Source of the DNA: Chytridium lagenaria
Lineage: Eukaryota > Chytridiomycota > Chytridiomycetes > Chytridiales > Chytridiaceae
DNA length: 64,000 nucleotides
Direction: 5' to 3'
Assembly (NCBI GenBank): GCA_025449115.1
Contig: JAHLKC010000001.1
Location: forward strand, 558,001 to 622,000
Every line of letters starts with the position of its first letter. The stretch's first letter is position 1. Position numbers and translations under genes: made by a program. The notes under the pieces are model-generated. The model worked only from the letters and a program-made list of their open reading frames with translations. It searched no databases and was not told where the DNA came from. Shown here piece after piece: positions 1-11,259 of the stretch.

Positions 1-1157
1 GTGGGCGAAAACGGTCACAAATGGTCAAACGTACTTCGTGACAAATTCTCAAGTATGCAATTTCTGATGCTATACCGTTACTGACACATAAACACAGCTC
101 ATTTCATGGATGAAAGATCCGGTCGGCTTGGACAGAATAGCCTCCACACTTTCTTGCAGTATCCCACCATCAACTACGCCAGGTCCGGAAACAGTTTGTA
201 ATGGAAGAGATGATAATGGAGGTAAAGTCATGGTTTTAAATAAAAATAAATCTGAACTCATCTTAATTCCTTACACTTAGATGGAATTTATGATGAGGGT
301 GTCGTAAAGACGTGTTCTCTGATTTTGTACAATTTTAAAACTTGCTTTCGATGCCCTATCCGTGCGGTCACTCCACAGGAGCCTGTTCCTCCTTTTGTTG
401 GGACGTCGTCTCCTTCGCCATCGCCGTCACCTTCGCGCTTTCCTTCGCCCTCTTCGTTCCCGTCTCCATCGCCCACCACTTCACCATCCTCTACCTCATC
501 GCCATCTCCATCTCCATCTCCATCTCCATCACCGTCACCTACCAGCAGGCCTTCAGTGTGCGTTAACGTTAATGATGGTTTCCGATGCGCGGCAGTCGAT
601 ACCCTTGTTCGGTGTTCAATGGAGGTAGTAATAATTTCTCCATTATTTTCTAAATCAGTTGTTAGCAATTCTGGCAAATTTCAAATGCTCAACAGGATTA
701 GTATGGTAAGTTGATTTTTTCATAATCACAGTACGAATACAATCATAAATATTATTATTTATTCTTCTTCTTCAATAATAGTTGTGATGGGACTTATTTA
801 TGCGACTGGCCTTTTAACTGTCCTTCACCATCGCCTTCACCGTCTCCGTCTCCATCACCGTCGCCATCACCGTCGCCTTCACCGTCACCTTCACCGTCGT
901 CTTCACCGTCACCTTCACCGTCACCATCACCGTCGCCTTCACCGTCTCCGTCTCCATCTCCGTCGCCGTCACCTTCTCCCCCACCTCGCCCTACCCCTGC
1001 CCCTTCTTCAACAACAACACACAACATCTCCCCCTCAACTACCGTCGTCCCTGGCACCCCCTGCAATCTCACTGACCCTCAAGATGCATCAGCGGAGGCA
1101 CGTATGCAGTCTGCTCAGCAGAAAGATGGCTTTATGTTTCATGCCCGGCTACATTGA
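1..1157 (+). CDS. Partial Cys- and Ser-Pro-rich secreted/surface protein (3' part)
   Basis: Not recognised as a named family. The reading frame enters from the left edge and can be followed through two likely small introns, 53-97 (45 nt) and 222-280 (59 nt). Splicing at 222-280 creates the motif VCNGRDDNGDGIYDEG, which resembles the Asp-rich CxGxDxxxDGxxDE motif of MopE-like putative metal-binding surface proteins. A Cys-rich stretch then leads into Ser-Pro repeats (about 405-540), a second Cys segment (CVNVNDGFRC, about 555-590), and after a probable intron near 706-781 a CDGTYLCDWPFNC segment and a second long Ser-Pro block (822-985). The frame ends at TGA 1155-1157. Alternating Cys modules and Ser-Pro spacers suggest an extracellular, O-glycosylated wall or adhesion protein. 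The join at 706-781 does not keep frame exactly, so an indel or other splice site is needed. The N terminus and any signal peptide lie outside the window. Confidence 0.45.
405..985. repeat. Hexanucleotide (Ser-Pro coding) repeat blocks
   Basis: Two blocks of imperfect hexamers of the type TCNCCN occur at about 405-540 and 822-985. On the plus strand in the gene frame they encode alternating Ser-Pro. Third positions vary (cca, ccg, cct, tcg, tca, tct), which argues for selection on the dipeptide rather than very recent microsatellite expansion. Confidence 0.8.
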
Positions 1158-1893
1158 TATGCAAGGTATCGCCGTCATGGGGTCTTTACTGCGATTACGC
1201 TTGACGCGTTAGTTATATCCTTATTTCAACGTATTGTGAAAGTCAGGAGCAGCATTTTACTCTAGTCTCTTAGCATCTTCTTTTTATGTATCTTGTCCTG
1301 CAGATAATATTTACATTCAATATTCTCAATTAAGTTTGACTTAAACGTGTTTTTTTTTTATATATCTAACCCTGATATGTCTCTTTATTATTTATTTATT
1401 TCTATCTCATTAACGAAACGGCGTGGAATATATTTTCGAATTACGATATATTAAAACTTCGCCATCGACATCGAAAAATATTGAGATTGGGGAGAACTGG
1501 TCTGAAATCGTACAACTCCAAAGACTGCAACACCATTCCATATATGAAAACGCTATCTATTACTAAACACACACAGAAGCAAGGCTACATTCATGCCATA
1601 ACAAACAGTGGAACAAAACAAAAACAGAAAAAAAAAGTCTTGCTTAAACATGAGAAAAAAGAACAAAAAAACTTGACGTGATCTCGCAAAAAAAAAAAAA
1701 AAAAGTTTTGATGCGAAAACATATTCGTAAAAGTTGGAACAAGAAATACAGAAGGTTTGGGATCAACAAAAAAATAAGGAAGTTAAAAACATGTAAAGGG
1801 CAAAAAAATACGAAAGAAGAAGTTGGGTTTAAGGTTTGCTGTTCCCTCCCACATGTCTCCTCGCCTCATTCTTCTGCATCACAAGCGGCGTCT
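1158..1893. other. AT-rich intergenic, A-tracts
   Basis: No convincing gene. The stretch between two converging genes is AT-rich and has A-homopolymers on the plus strand near 1630-1700, including a 16-A run. Short open frames here are Lys-rich by-products of those A-tracts. Confidence 0.6.
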
Positions 1894-4730
1894 CTATAGC
1901 CTTCCATGCCGACCCGCATTGACAGGCGGTGTTGTATGCAAAGCAGGCGGCGCGTTGTAATGCGTCACAGCATGAACGGCGTTGGTGGGTGTCGGGATGG
2001 CGTTGATTTTAGGGGGAGCTGTGAGAGGTGGAGCGTGAGCGTTCTTTTTAGGAGAAGATGAGGGTGTTTTGGTAGGGACGGATCCGTTTTTGCGGTTGCG
2101 CTTATTGTTGGTGGGGGTTGGTGTGGCAGCGTTGGGCTTTTTGGTATCTTCCTTCTGGACGCCGTTGTGTTTCTTGGAGTCTTCCTTCTTAACGTCGTTG
2201 TGTTTCTTGATATCCTCCTTCTTGACGTCGTTATGCTTCTTAGAATCCTCCTTCTTCACGTCGTTGTGTTTCTTAGAGTCCTCCTTCCTGGCGTCGTTAT
2301 GTTTCTTTATCGTTATCCTTCCTGCCGTCGTTGTGCTTCTTAACGTCCTCCTTCTTCTCATTCTCCTTCAAGTCCTTCTCCCCATCCTTCTTCCCATGAC
2401 CACTCCTCGTCCATCCTTTCACGGGCCTCCGCGTCCCTTCCCACGGCGATAGCCATTCATCGCACCACCATTCTGCATTTCCTCCTCCTCAACGTCAATC
2501 ACCTGCCCAGGAGTAAGCAACGGGAACTCGCCGGGTTTACCACCAGGTTTCGGTTTATCTTCACCAGGTGTGGGCTTGTCGTCGTCATCGTCAGGTTTCC
2601 CAGGCTTCTCGTCAGGTTCATCGGGTTTCCCAGGCTTCTCGTCTGGTTCATCAGGCTTGTCCGGCTTCTCGTCTGGTTCATCAGGCTTGTCCGGCTTCTC
2701 GTCTGGTTCATCAGGCTTGCCAGGCTTCTCGTCAGGTTCATCAGGCTTGCCAGGCTTCTCGTCTGGTTCATCAGGCTTGTCCGGCTTCTCGTCAGGTTCA
2801 TCAGGCTTGCCCGGCTTCTCGTCTGGTTCATCAGGCTTGTCCGGCTTCTCGTCAGGTTCATCGGGCTTGCCCGGCTTCTCGTCCGGCTCATCTGGTTTCT
2901 CACCGGGTTTCTCTGGTTTCTCATCATCGTCTTTTCCATCAGGTACATCCGTGTCTCCAGGTTTGGGCGCGTCGTCATCATCTTTCCCACCAGGCACGTC
3001 CGAATCTCCAGGCTTGGGCGAATCGTCATCGTCTTTCCCGCCAGGTACGTCCGAATCTCCAGGCTTAGGTGACTCATCATCGTCTTTCCCGTCAGGCACG
3101 TCCGAATCTCCAGGCTTAGGCGACTCATCATCGTCTTTCCCTCCAGGCTTCGGCGACTCATCATCATCACCTTTGCCACCAGGTGCCTCAGTTTCCTCAG
3201 CATCCCCACCCTTTGTCTCCTCAGCGTCACCATCCCCACCTTCCGGGTCCTTTCCGGGTGCCTCAGTTTCCTCTGCTTCATCTTTACCAGACCCAGGTTT
3301 CTCCTCGGCATCTTCAGAGTCTTTCCCTCCCGAAGTTTCTTTGGGTCCCTTTGATTCCTCGGAGTCATCCTCGGCGCCCTTGGTTTCTTTGGGTCCCTTT
3401 GATTCCTCGGAGTCATCCTCGGCGCCCTTGGTTTCTTTAGGCTCCTCATCGTCTGATGACCCGGTTTCTTTTGGCTCTCCCTCCGCGTCATCGGTCTCTT
3501 TGGCTGAACCCGTCTTCTTGGGCTTCTCACCATCAGAAGACCCTGTTTCTTTAGGATCTTCTGAATCCTCTGAATCCGTCTTTTTCGCCCCAGATGGTTT
3601 CGCAGTTTCCTTGTCTTCATCGTCCTTCTCATCTTTCGAACCACCCTTCTTTGTCGATGTTTTTGCATCACTTTTATCGCCATCCTCTTTATCGCCGCCC
3701 TCCTTATCGCCGCCCTCTTTATCTTCACCATCTTTATCGTCATCTCCCTTTGCGCCGGCCGCAGCACCCGTGGGTACAGCCAACTCTGTCGACATCACCT
3801 CCTCAATATCAGACGGCATCATCAACTCTGTTCCCGAAATGCGAAGCGGCACTGACGCAGGCCTCGTCGCACTTGGTGCACCAACGGCTGCCGCCACAGC
3901 CGCCGATGACGCAGGATTGCCCCCATTGTTCTTTCTGAGCGCAAACACGACGCCAACGGCAACACCGGCTGCGATGACGAGGAACAGACAGACGGAGAGA
4001 GCCACGATGACACCAATGTTACGAGAACGTTGGGGGTGTTGGGGGGAGGTGTAGCCGACATTGACGACGACGGGACTAGGACCTTTGAACGAGTCTTTTG
4101 TGAGACTGTCTCCGCGGTTGGAGAGGCTGGTATAGCCGGCCTTACCGCCCAGAAGGGTTTTCGGACGGGAGGTTCATCTACGACTGGTTTGGAAGTAAAA
4201 GGATCGGTAAGGGTTAGAAAAATGAGAAGAAGATGTTTGAACAAAAAAGGACAGGCGACCTACCCGTTGGTATCGGAGCAATCAAGCCCGTTCGGTTGGC
4301 CAAAGTCAAATCCGGAAAGTAATCCACTGTGATCACAAGCCTCAACGGCTCAAATAGCGCCTCAGCGGCCGGTACAGGTGGGAAGTAAGTTCTCACTTGC
4401 GCACTCGGGTTATTCACCCATGTACAAGGCACAATCCCGGTAACATCACTAGGTTCATAGTTCTTTGGTTTTTCACCGCGATCTCGCAGTTGTTTGATGA
4501 AGCGATGGTGTTCCATTAGACGGAAATCGTCGTAGGCCATGTTGGGGACATCGACCCTGTAGATATGGATGTGCTGTTGGGGGTTGAACCAGGAGCCATT
4601 GGGGGGTTCGATGAATTCAAAGATCTTTTCGCGGAGGGTGTCGATGGAGTCTGATTCGGAGCAGGTGACGACGAATGTCTCCTGAGAGTTGTCGCCGAGT
4701 TGAATACCTGCTAACCGAACCCTGTTTTTT
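1894..4730 (-). CDS. Single-pass membrane protein with four kinds of acidic/Lys/Pro repeats
   Basis: No known family recognised. In coding order: a globular N-terminal domain (about 4720-4260, with SDSIDTLREKIFEFIEPP and HIHIYRVDVPN), a short linker exon with KPVVDEPPVRKPFW (about 4200-4150), and one transmembrane helix ending FLVIAAGVAVGVVFALRK (about 4000-3930). A very long charged tail follows: Glu/Lys/Ser repeats with ESKGPKETKGAEDD, about five GKDDDESPKPGDSDVP units, about eleven EPDEKPGKPD decamers, and a C-terminal block of KKHNDVKKEDS undecamers before stop 1894-1896. Continuity needs three one-base corrections, near 4152 (G run), 2420 and 2310, as in many genes here. The start codon lies in an unresolved upstream exon, so the 5' limit is approximate. 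Topology suggests a luminal or extracellular N-domain and a disordered tail; the opposite orientation is possible. Confidence 0.6.
2150..2345 (-). repeat. 33-bp minisatellite encoding KKHNDVKKEDS
   Basis: About six 33-bp units on the minus strand encode Lys/His/Asp-rich undecapeptides at the C terminus of the membrane protein. A frame change falls between the first and second units in coding order (around 2310). Confidence 0.85.
2584..2905 (-). repeat. 30-bp minisatellite encoding EPDEKP(G/D)KPD
   Basis: About eleven head-to-tail 30-bp units, alternating gtctggttcatcaggcttgt and gtcaggttcatcaggcttgc variants, each encoding a Pro/Glu/Asp/Lys decapeptide on the minus strand. Variation is mostly synonymous or a Gly/Asp exchange, so the frame is kept. 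Confidence 0.9.
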
Positions 4731-5468
4731 TTTTTGTTTTCAGAAAGAGAACGTTGGGGTTTTAGTGAGTGATGATGCCTCTCCTCTCCATTTATATTGA
4801 TCCTTACATTTTTGATGAATGAAAGGACGGTGGATGAGATGTGTCGGCTTCCTTGCGAACTGACTGCACACGTTCTCTTCCCTATTATCCCCTCACGGAT
4901 GCAAGCCTCACTGTATTTACAGACTACAAGTAGGCAAGTACGTAGGTTGGTTGTGATGGAAGCTGCGGTGGTAGGTATGTTGAAGGAAAGCGATGCGGGG
5001 TTGCGTGTTCAAGCGGTCCTCCAAACCGTCGCTGATTCCTGCTATTAGAAGAATGTCTATTTTCCAAACTATTATTAGCAAATATGTGATCTGTCTTTGC
5101 TGTTGATGGGCAGAGAGTGAAGTTGAAGATGGGACGGTGGCAAGTGTTTTTGGGTTGAGTGTGTCTCCACGGCTGTTTGGGAATTATCATCCCTGACAAT
5201 CTTAGTAGACAGACACAATTCTGGTGCACTTTGATTTTACGGCCTTTGCAAACGTCAAGGATTGTCATTTTTTCTCAAAAAATTAATAAATTTTTCATTG
5301 TAGTGCATGTATTACCTCCATTTTTTTTGGAACACTTCAAAACTTCAAACCATGCTTCACTGACTACCCTTACGACGAATAATTAATACCGTTTCGAAAG
5401 TCGACGTCTCATTCTTGCACCATACCTACCCTCAAACTCACACGTTCGGAATTAGATAGATAAAAAGG

Positions 5469-8380
5469 ATGAGCTTCTCATCCGCATCATCAGCATCACT
5501 ATCACCGTTATCACCGAACGCTCAAGGTACTGCTGATTACGGCAGGTCTTCTGTAAATGGGGGAGGGAGGGATCGCACTGGTATCTCTAGGACTACAACT
5601 ACATCTGCAAACAACAACAGAGACGACTATGGCCGCTCACAGCGTTACCACCCGGATTTGGATAGAAGTGATTACTCGAGGCGTCCCAGTGATGCCACCT
5701 CTATCTCATCGTCCTCCAGCAATGCTGCAGACCGTCTGGAGGCACTCTCATCTCGTCTCCAATCCATCCGTACCGCTGCAACCGCTACCTCCCCCGGCAT
5801 GTCAAGATCAAACTCATCCTCTTCTCACATGCATTCATCCTCCTCACGCTCACCCGCCATGGCAGCAAAACGACGATCAAGATCTGTAGATTTAGATATG
5901 GACGGCCCCGCATCCGCACCTGTCGGATCACATCATCATGATCTTCTCTCACCTCCTGGCCGATACGGTGCTGGAAGAGCAATGGACCGTCAAGGATCCG
6001 CTGGAAGTCGATGGAGGTCTCCATCACCGCCCTCACCTACTGCGAGCCACGCTTCATCGTACAGCCAAAACCCGAGATGGGCTGATCGGTCGCATGGAAG
6101 TAGGGTGAATCCAGTATCACCCGGATATGAATCCAGCGAAACGAGATGGAGAAGCCCGTCGCCCACCAACTCTGTTGCGAGTAGTACGAGGGACTACCGG
6201 AAAAAGAAGACGGATGACTCCTCTGATTTTCGTAAGCATACCTTTGTTATCATGTCCACAAGCCGTCGCCTACACATGTACTGATTTTTCTTTTACCAAA
6301 ACCCACAGTTGCCATGCTCCACCAACGAAGAAGTAGAAACAATGACGTGCTGGTTTCCGCTGATAGGCTTGATGACAGGAGCAGGGATTTTAGAGATCAT
6401 GCTCCCGTAACCTCTCCAAACTCAGATGACAGTCTCACCACTTTCGAAAAGAGTCTCTCCGTCTATTCAAACTCCTCTCTTCTTCTTGGATCATCCGCAC
6501 GAGGTGGAAGGGGTCGTAGAAAGGTTCTGGATCTGCAAGAGGATGCCAAATCTCCCGAGTCTCCGCGTAGCTCTGCGTTAAGAGGACCGAGAGATGCTAA
6601 TTTCCTGGACTCCAGACGGAACAAGGATTCGGGAACGGACCATTTACCGCAATCTCCTGAATCGCTTGGTAGCCCTGCATCAAGAGACGAGAGGGACTAT
6701 GGATATGGGGCTCGATCGCCCAATCCTTCTCGAAATCCGCGGGATTTGGGATACGGAGATTCAAGAAGGGAACGGTCAACTGAAAGCAGAAATTGGGGAG
6801 ATTTTAGAGAGAGGGATGCACGAGATAGAGAACGTGCCACCTATCAAAGGGATGATGTCGAGTCTGTTTACAGCGATACCACAAGGGACGACCTTCTTTC
6901 TCCATATCAAGCACATCCAACCTTAGCGACAGACGCTATGCTAGGCCAAACGATCGTGAAGCAAAAACTGAAATTAGCGACCGATGGTCAGGTCGTGCCC
7001 GTAGTGGTCCTCAAACCGACCCCTATGACCGTTCGGAAGCCAATGCACACCAAATTCTGGACAATGGAAATCCCGCGGAGTCTTTTCGATCTGGGCAATC
7101 CCAACCGAGCAACGGTGATAGAAGGAGGAATGTGGCTCCCATTGACGAAAGACTGCTTGGTGAACTGGAGAAGATGAAGAATGAATTTGAGGTGGATGAG
7201 GGAGACGGCGATAGCCTTTTACAACCTCCTCCTCCTCCTTCGGAACCGTCACAAGCTTCTGGGAGCCCCGAACCTGCCGAAAAGAAGGAGGGGACACCTC
7301 AAGCTGCACCTATAAGAACATGGCTTAGCCGATTAGTTGGCATCTCTGCAACCACTTCCACACCCCAGCGTCACCAAACCCCTCAACATCACCAAAGCCC
7401 CCTTCAACCCCAACGTTGACTGCACCTCCACCTCCCACCAGCGAACCTTACCCCACCCACCTCTGCTGACCCATCCCGTATCCCCGCTCCTCTCACCGTA
7501 ACACCGATTTCCCCTCAAACTCCACCACCACCGCCCAACCTCACCGCCCAACCGCCACCCCCACCCTCTCTCCAACCTCCACCAGTTGCCATCACCCCGG
7601 CAACACCAGCAACACCCCCAACCCCATCAACCCCATCCACACCTACAACCGCCATCTTCCGCGGCTGGTTCTCCCGTTCCGCTACCACTAAAAAACCCTC
7701 CGATACCTCGTCCGCGCCCCCACCACCTGACACTTCAACCGCTCCTCCTCCACCACCCGCCGATCCCGTTCCTCCGCCACCCACCGATACCGCACTCCCG
7801 CCCCCCGATGACTACGACGAATCATTCCAATACCCGCCACCACCTCCACATCTTGACACCACACCGTCCCGGTTAAATGGAAGTGGGAGTAGACGGCTAG
7901 ACTCTCCCCCTGTATCCGCGTTAGAAAATGAAGATCCTGCATTAAAGGAAGTTTACAGGACTTTACGACGTGATCACGAAAACCTTGAGAATCAATACAC
8001 GACATTGACCTTACGACGAGGGAGGCGTGGTGTAGGAGGCGGTGAAGAAACATCTCAAGAAGTTAAACCAAAGCCGGAAAAGCTGGATACAACATTAGGT
8101 AATATTACCGTCTCCTCCTTTCGTGTATCGTGTACTTTACTGACGTATCATAGGTTTTTCGAGGTACACTTTGACGCCTATCCAACTCTCTTCTACCTCT
8201 GAACTGTGCGATGAAACGTGTACTAGACATTCTCCGCTTCTACATAAGATCCAGAGATTGAATGCTAGAGTTGTGACGCTAAAGACAAAGGTGGAGGATT
8301 TGCAGAAAAAACCTTGGTCGCCGGCTGTTGATGTTGGGGAGACGTTACCGGATGTGAGGGAGAAACATGTTGATGAATGA
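5469..8380 (+). CDS. Ser/Arg-rich, proline-rich protein with C-terminal coiled coil
   Basis: No named family recognised. The ATG at 5469 starts a Ser/Arg-rich disordered region (MSFSSASSASLSPL, repeated RWRSPSP motifs). Intron 1 (6232-6308, 77 nt) and intron 2 (8099-8153, 55 nt) splice cleanly in frame. The middle has Asp/Arg-rich stretches (RDFRDHAP, ERDARDRERATYQRDD), then a predicted helix DERLLGELEKMKNEFEVDEG (about 7141-7200). Long PPPP tracts follow at 7400-7850. The last exon (8154-8380) has a short heptad-like segment (LNARVVTLKTKVEDLQKK) suggesting a coiled coil. One base appears missing near 6911 (SPY then SSTSNLSDRRY) and the frame also needs repair near 7400. Two short RTWLSRL / RGWFSRS motifs recur before and inside the proline-rich region. 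Possible roles are cytoskeletal or RNA-associated scaffold, but nothing in the sequence decides this. Confidence 0.6.
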
Positions 8381-9060
8381 AGGAATTTGTTGAGGATGAA
8401 TATGATCTTGTATATCTTTATCACACTTAAGGACTTCAGGGTAACAATAAATCCCTTTGTTTTGACCAATGTCCGCTGGTTTTCAGGAAACTCGTTGCCC
8501 ATCCTCACTGCCCCACCCATTGTCCTCCAACCAAAGAACGACGACCCATACCTCATCCGCTATCGCAAAATTACCAAATGGAACATCGATCATTAAACTA
8601 TTTACGCACTTAAACTTTCCAAATTTAACCCCACGACCAGTCTCCCGCCTTGACGCCACCCTGACTTGGCGACGCGCATACCGTCCACAAAATACCGCAC
8701 CTGCGCAAGACGTTCTTCCAGCCTCTCTGACCTGAAAACAAAAAAAAAGTCTCTGTGGTTTCGATCGTGATGGCCATCCGATCTTGAGCCTAACAACGGA
8801 ATGAATCTGTAGGTTTGTCGTGTTTAACCTTGAACGCGCTATCAAGGTCATACGTTAGGATGTGGAGCAGATGGTTATTGTTATTGACTTTGGGGGTGTC
8901 AGCGTGTTGAGTTGTCCTGCAAGTGCAGGAGCGTCGAGAAAAATGTTGCTAAGTAAGCCTATTTGAGGGATTTTTTTAGGGACTCATTCATGTAGTTATG
9001 TCGGATCATTACCCTGATGTGCCCCCTTTCCGCGTTTTGCTCCAAAAACTAAGTCACTAG
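8381..9060. other. Intergenic, no gene seen
   Basis: Between the Ser-rich gene and a doubtful coding fragment. Short frames on both strands lack conserved motifs, splice structure or consistent composition. Confidence 0.5.
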
Positions 9061-9109
9061 CGACTCGGTAAAGCTTTCTTCGTGAACCCAATTTACACTC
9101 CTAAATCTT

Positions 9110-9400
9110 TCACTTACAAACCTCACCACTTCCTCTAGCTGGTACTTCCTTTCATCGACTCCGAAACAAATCCAAGGTTCATTTCTACGATGCCAAGTCA
9201 AAAGGGACGCCGAAAGGGAAAGAGGAACATCAAGATGTGGCGGGGTGGGATAGAATATTAAAGTACATTGACCCGGAACATTTTGTGGCTTACGGGTGTG
9301 AGGAGGCTTGTGTTTGAATATGCCGAGTGTTGGAGACATACGGAAAGGATTGATGAAGGGGTGCTGGAGATTATTCCGGGGTCACGTCTTTCATGTGAGT
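9110..9400 (+). CDS. Doubtful small coding fragment
   Basis: A stretch with protein-like composition: KVHFYDAKSKGTPKGKEEHQ then WDRILKYIDPEHFVAYGCEE in one frame, continuing after a one-base shift near 9310 as FEYAECWRHTERIDEGVLEI up to a GTGAGT donor near 9397. No start, stop or family could be assigned. It could be an exon of a small gene, a pseudogene remnant, or chance. Confidence 0.25.
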
Positions 9401-9641
9401 TTGCTCATAACTGTTTCTACAAATTGAAGTCGATGTACGTTAAATTTCAAAGACGCCCTATGGTTTAAAAGGAGGAGTAAATACTTCGTTTTACAAAAAC
9501 TTGACCATCCTTCTTTCCGCCGTTGATTTCAATATTGACTCGAAAATCCAATTTTCAAATATATAACGTGTTGTTTATTGATAAACCCATTCAAAAATGC
9601 ACAATATTGCATTGACGAGAAACATGGTCACTTAATAAATC

Positions 9642-10974
9642 TCATATCCTTATCCGGTCCTTGAAGTAAATATCCTTATACTCATCATACAAAGCCGTCA
9701 GATGTAAAAGGTACCTAAAATATCACAACATTAGAAATGTACGGAAAATTAGTTGCCTACTTTGCATGCAGTTCATCTATCTGCTCCTGCGTTGGCTTCT
9801 CAACCCTTTCGACTTCAATGGGTGAACCGATCACGGTAATCAAGGGTAGTTTTCGGGGTGAGTGCCCACCGTCCTGCAAAGGCGGGGAAGGCGAAGTGGG
9901 CGAGTTTGGTTGTGAATTTTGTCATGCGGCGGACAAAGGGGGTGTCGATGCGAGAAAAGATGTCGTTCTCGCCAAAAGTGATGACCGGGACGAGAGGGGA
10001 CCTAATAAGACAGCGCGAAAACAGCAGGGTGAGATGGGGAAGAAAGTCAGGTAATTACCTGCAGTCAACGCGAGCTTTGCGAAACCTTTTCGTTTAAGGA
10101 TAACAAGATCCATTGTTTCTACAAGATAAAGAAAATTCAAGCCATGTAAGCAACCAAAAACATCATGACTGTAAGTTGTCAAACTACTATCACACTTACT
10201 CGGCTCCATGTGCGTATACTCCTCCCCACCCCCCTCACAAGAATCAACGCATTCCCATTCATCTGCTTCGACTCCTTCTTTGGCTTTAAAAGCGTCAATA
10301 ACGCAATCCTATCCACAGAGATGGCTCCCATCGACAAAATGAACCTGAAGTATGTTTTAATAAATTATGTAAACAATTCTTTCTTACTCTCGCCAAAAAG
10401 GAATTCGGAAATTAACGGGGAGCGTGCATGGACGAATACGAAGACCAGGGAATGCAGAGGCGAGGTTCTTGGCGTTGGAGGTAAGGTTTGCCCAAACCCC
10501 AAGACAGTACACCTAAAAGGAAAAAAAAAGGAGAACCTGTTAATAAAGAAGGGTCACCGGGAATAGAACCTACCCCATGAGGATGAACACAGAATATATA
10601 GTTCCTGTCCGCCTTTATGTCTGCCGTCTTAATAAGTCTCGCCGAAAAATACTCCCTAAACAATTCCCATACTTCAAGATCATTGAACCATTTCCCAACC
10701 CCACCCACTCCCCAACCCCCCTTCAGTTCCGCGTTCGGATCCATCACCGTGATGTAGATAACATATGCTGCTAATAACGATGCAACGGGAATAGGGTACA
10801 TCCACAGCGCAACACCGTATCCGATAGGGAGGAGAAGCACAAAAGATGGGAGGACGAGCATCCAGAATCCGACAGCGGCGATGTGGAGGGGAGTGTCGGT
10901 GTTTTTGGTGGTGGTAGGGGTGGAGGGGAAGCATGTTGCGCCCTTGGGAGAGGTGGGGTTGCATCGATGCTCAT
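9642..10974 (-). CDS. Diacylglycerol/monoacylglycerol acyltransferase, DGAT2 family
   Basis: DGAT2-family enzymes transfer an acyl group from acyl-CoA to di- or monoacylglycerol at the ER and lipid droplets. From the ATG at 10974 the protein has an N-terminal hydrophobic hairpin (PSFVLLLPIGYGVALW, then SLLAAYVIYITV), a segment LIKTADIKADRNYIFCVHPHG with the family HPHG signature (about 10578), NAKNLASAFPGLRIRPCTL and NFRIPF (about 10400-10460), ISVDRIALLTLL, NALILV, the basic KRKGFAKLALTAG segment (about 10090), VPVITFGENDIF (about 9975), and a tail ITVIGSPIEVERVEKPT with LTALYDEYKDIYF before TGA at 9644-9642. This order matches DGAT2/MOGAT proteins. At least four introns are present. Frame repairs are needed near 10955 and 10490, so the model is approximate although the family call is firm. 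Confidence 0.85.
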
Positions 10975-11259
10975 GGTGATGGGTTTTGGCTTAGGGTTTG
11001 AGATTCGACAAAAACCCTCTTGTGAAACATGGAAGAACTTAAACGGTTTTGTCCGAGGCTGAGGTTCATGACGACATATAGATATGCGAATTACGTTTCT
11101 GCGGGATCTTATATAATATAGCCGGCGTAACTTTTCTTGTAAAGCGGTTTTTACAGTTTCAAAACAATTTTTAAATGCAGTTGTAGAATTCAAATCCATT
11201 TAAAAAAAAAGTCTTTGGGTTATATTTTTTCGACTGTAATGAGTCTACATATTATTCTA

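Noticed and set aside
784..1212. Plus-strand frame rich in His/Arg/Leu and minus-strand Gly/Asp frame
   Set aside because: Both are alternative readings of the Ser-Pro hexamer repeat; the third frame, with flanking Cys modules, is the credible one.
2570..4054. Plus-strand 494-codon frame of Gly/Ser/Pro/Phe repeats, silk- or collagen-like
   Set aside because: It is the mirror of the minus-strand Lys/Pro/Asp repeat gene. The minus frame has a transmembrane helix, continues into non-repeat exons upstream and keeps frame through synonymous variation; the plus frame has no signal, domain or start context.
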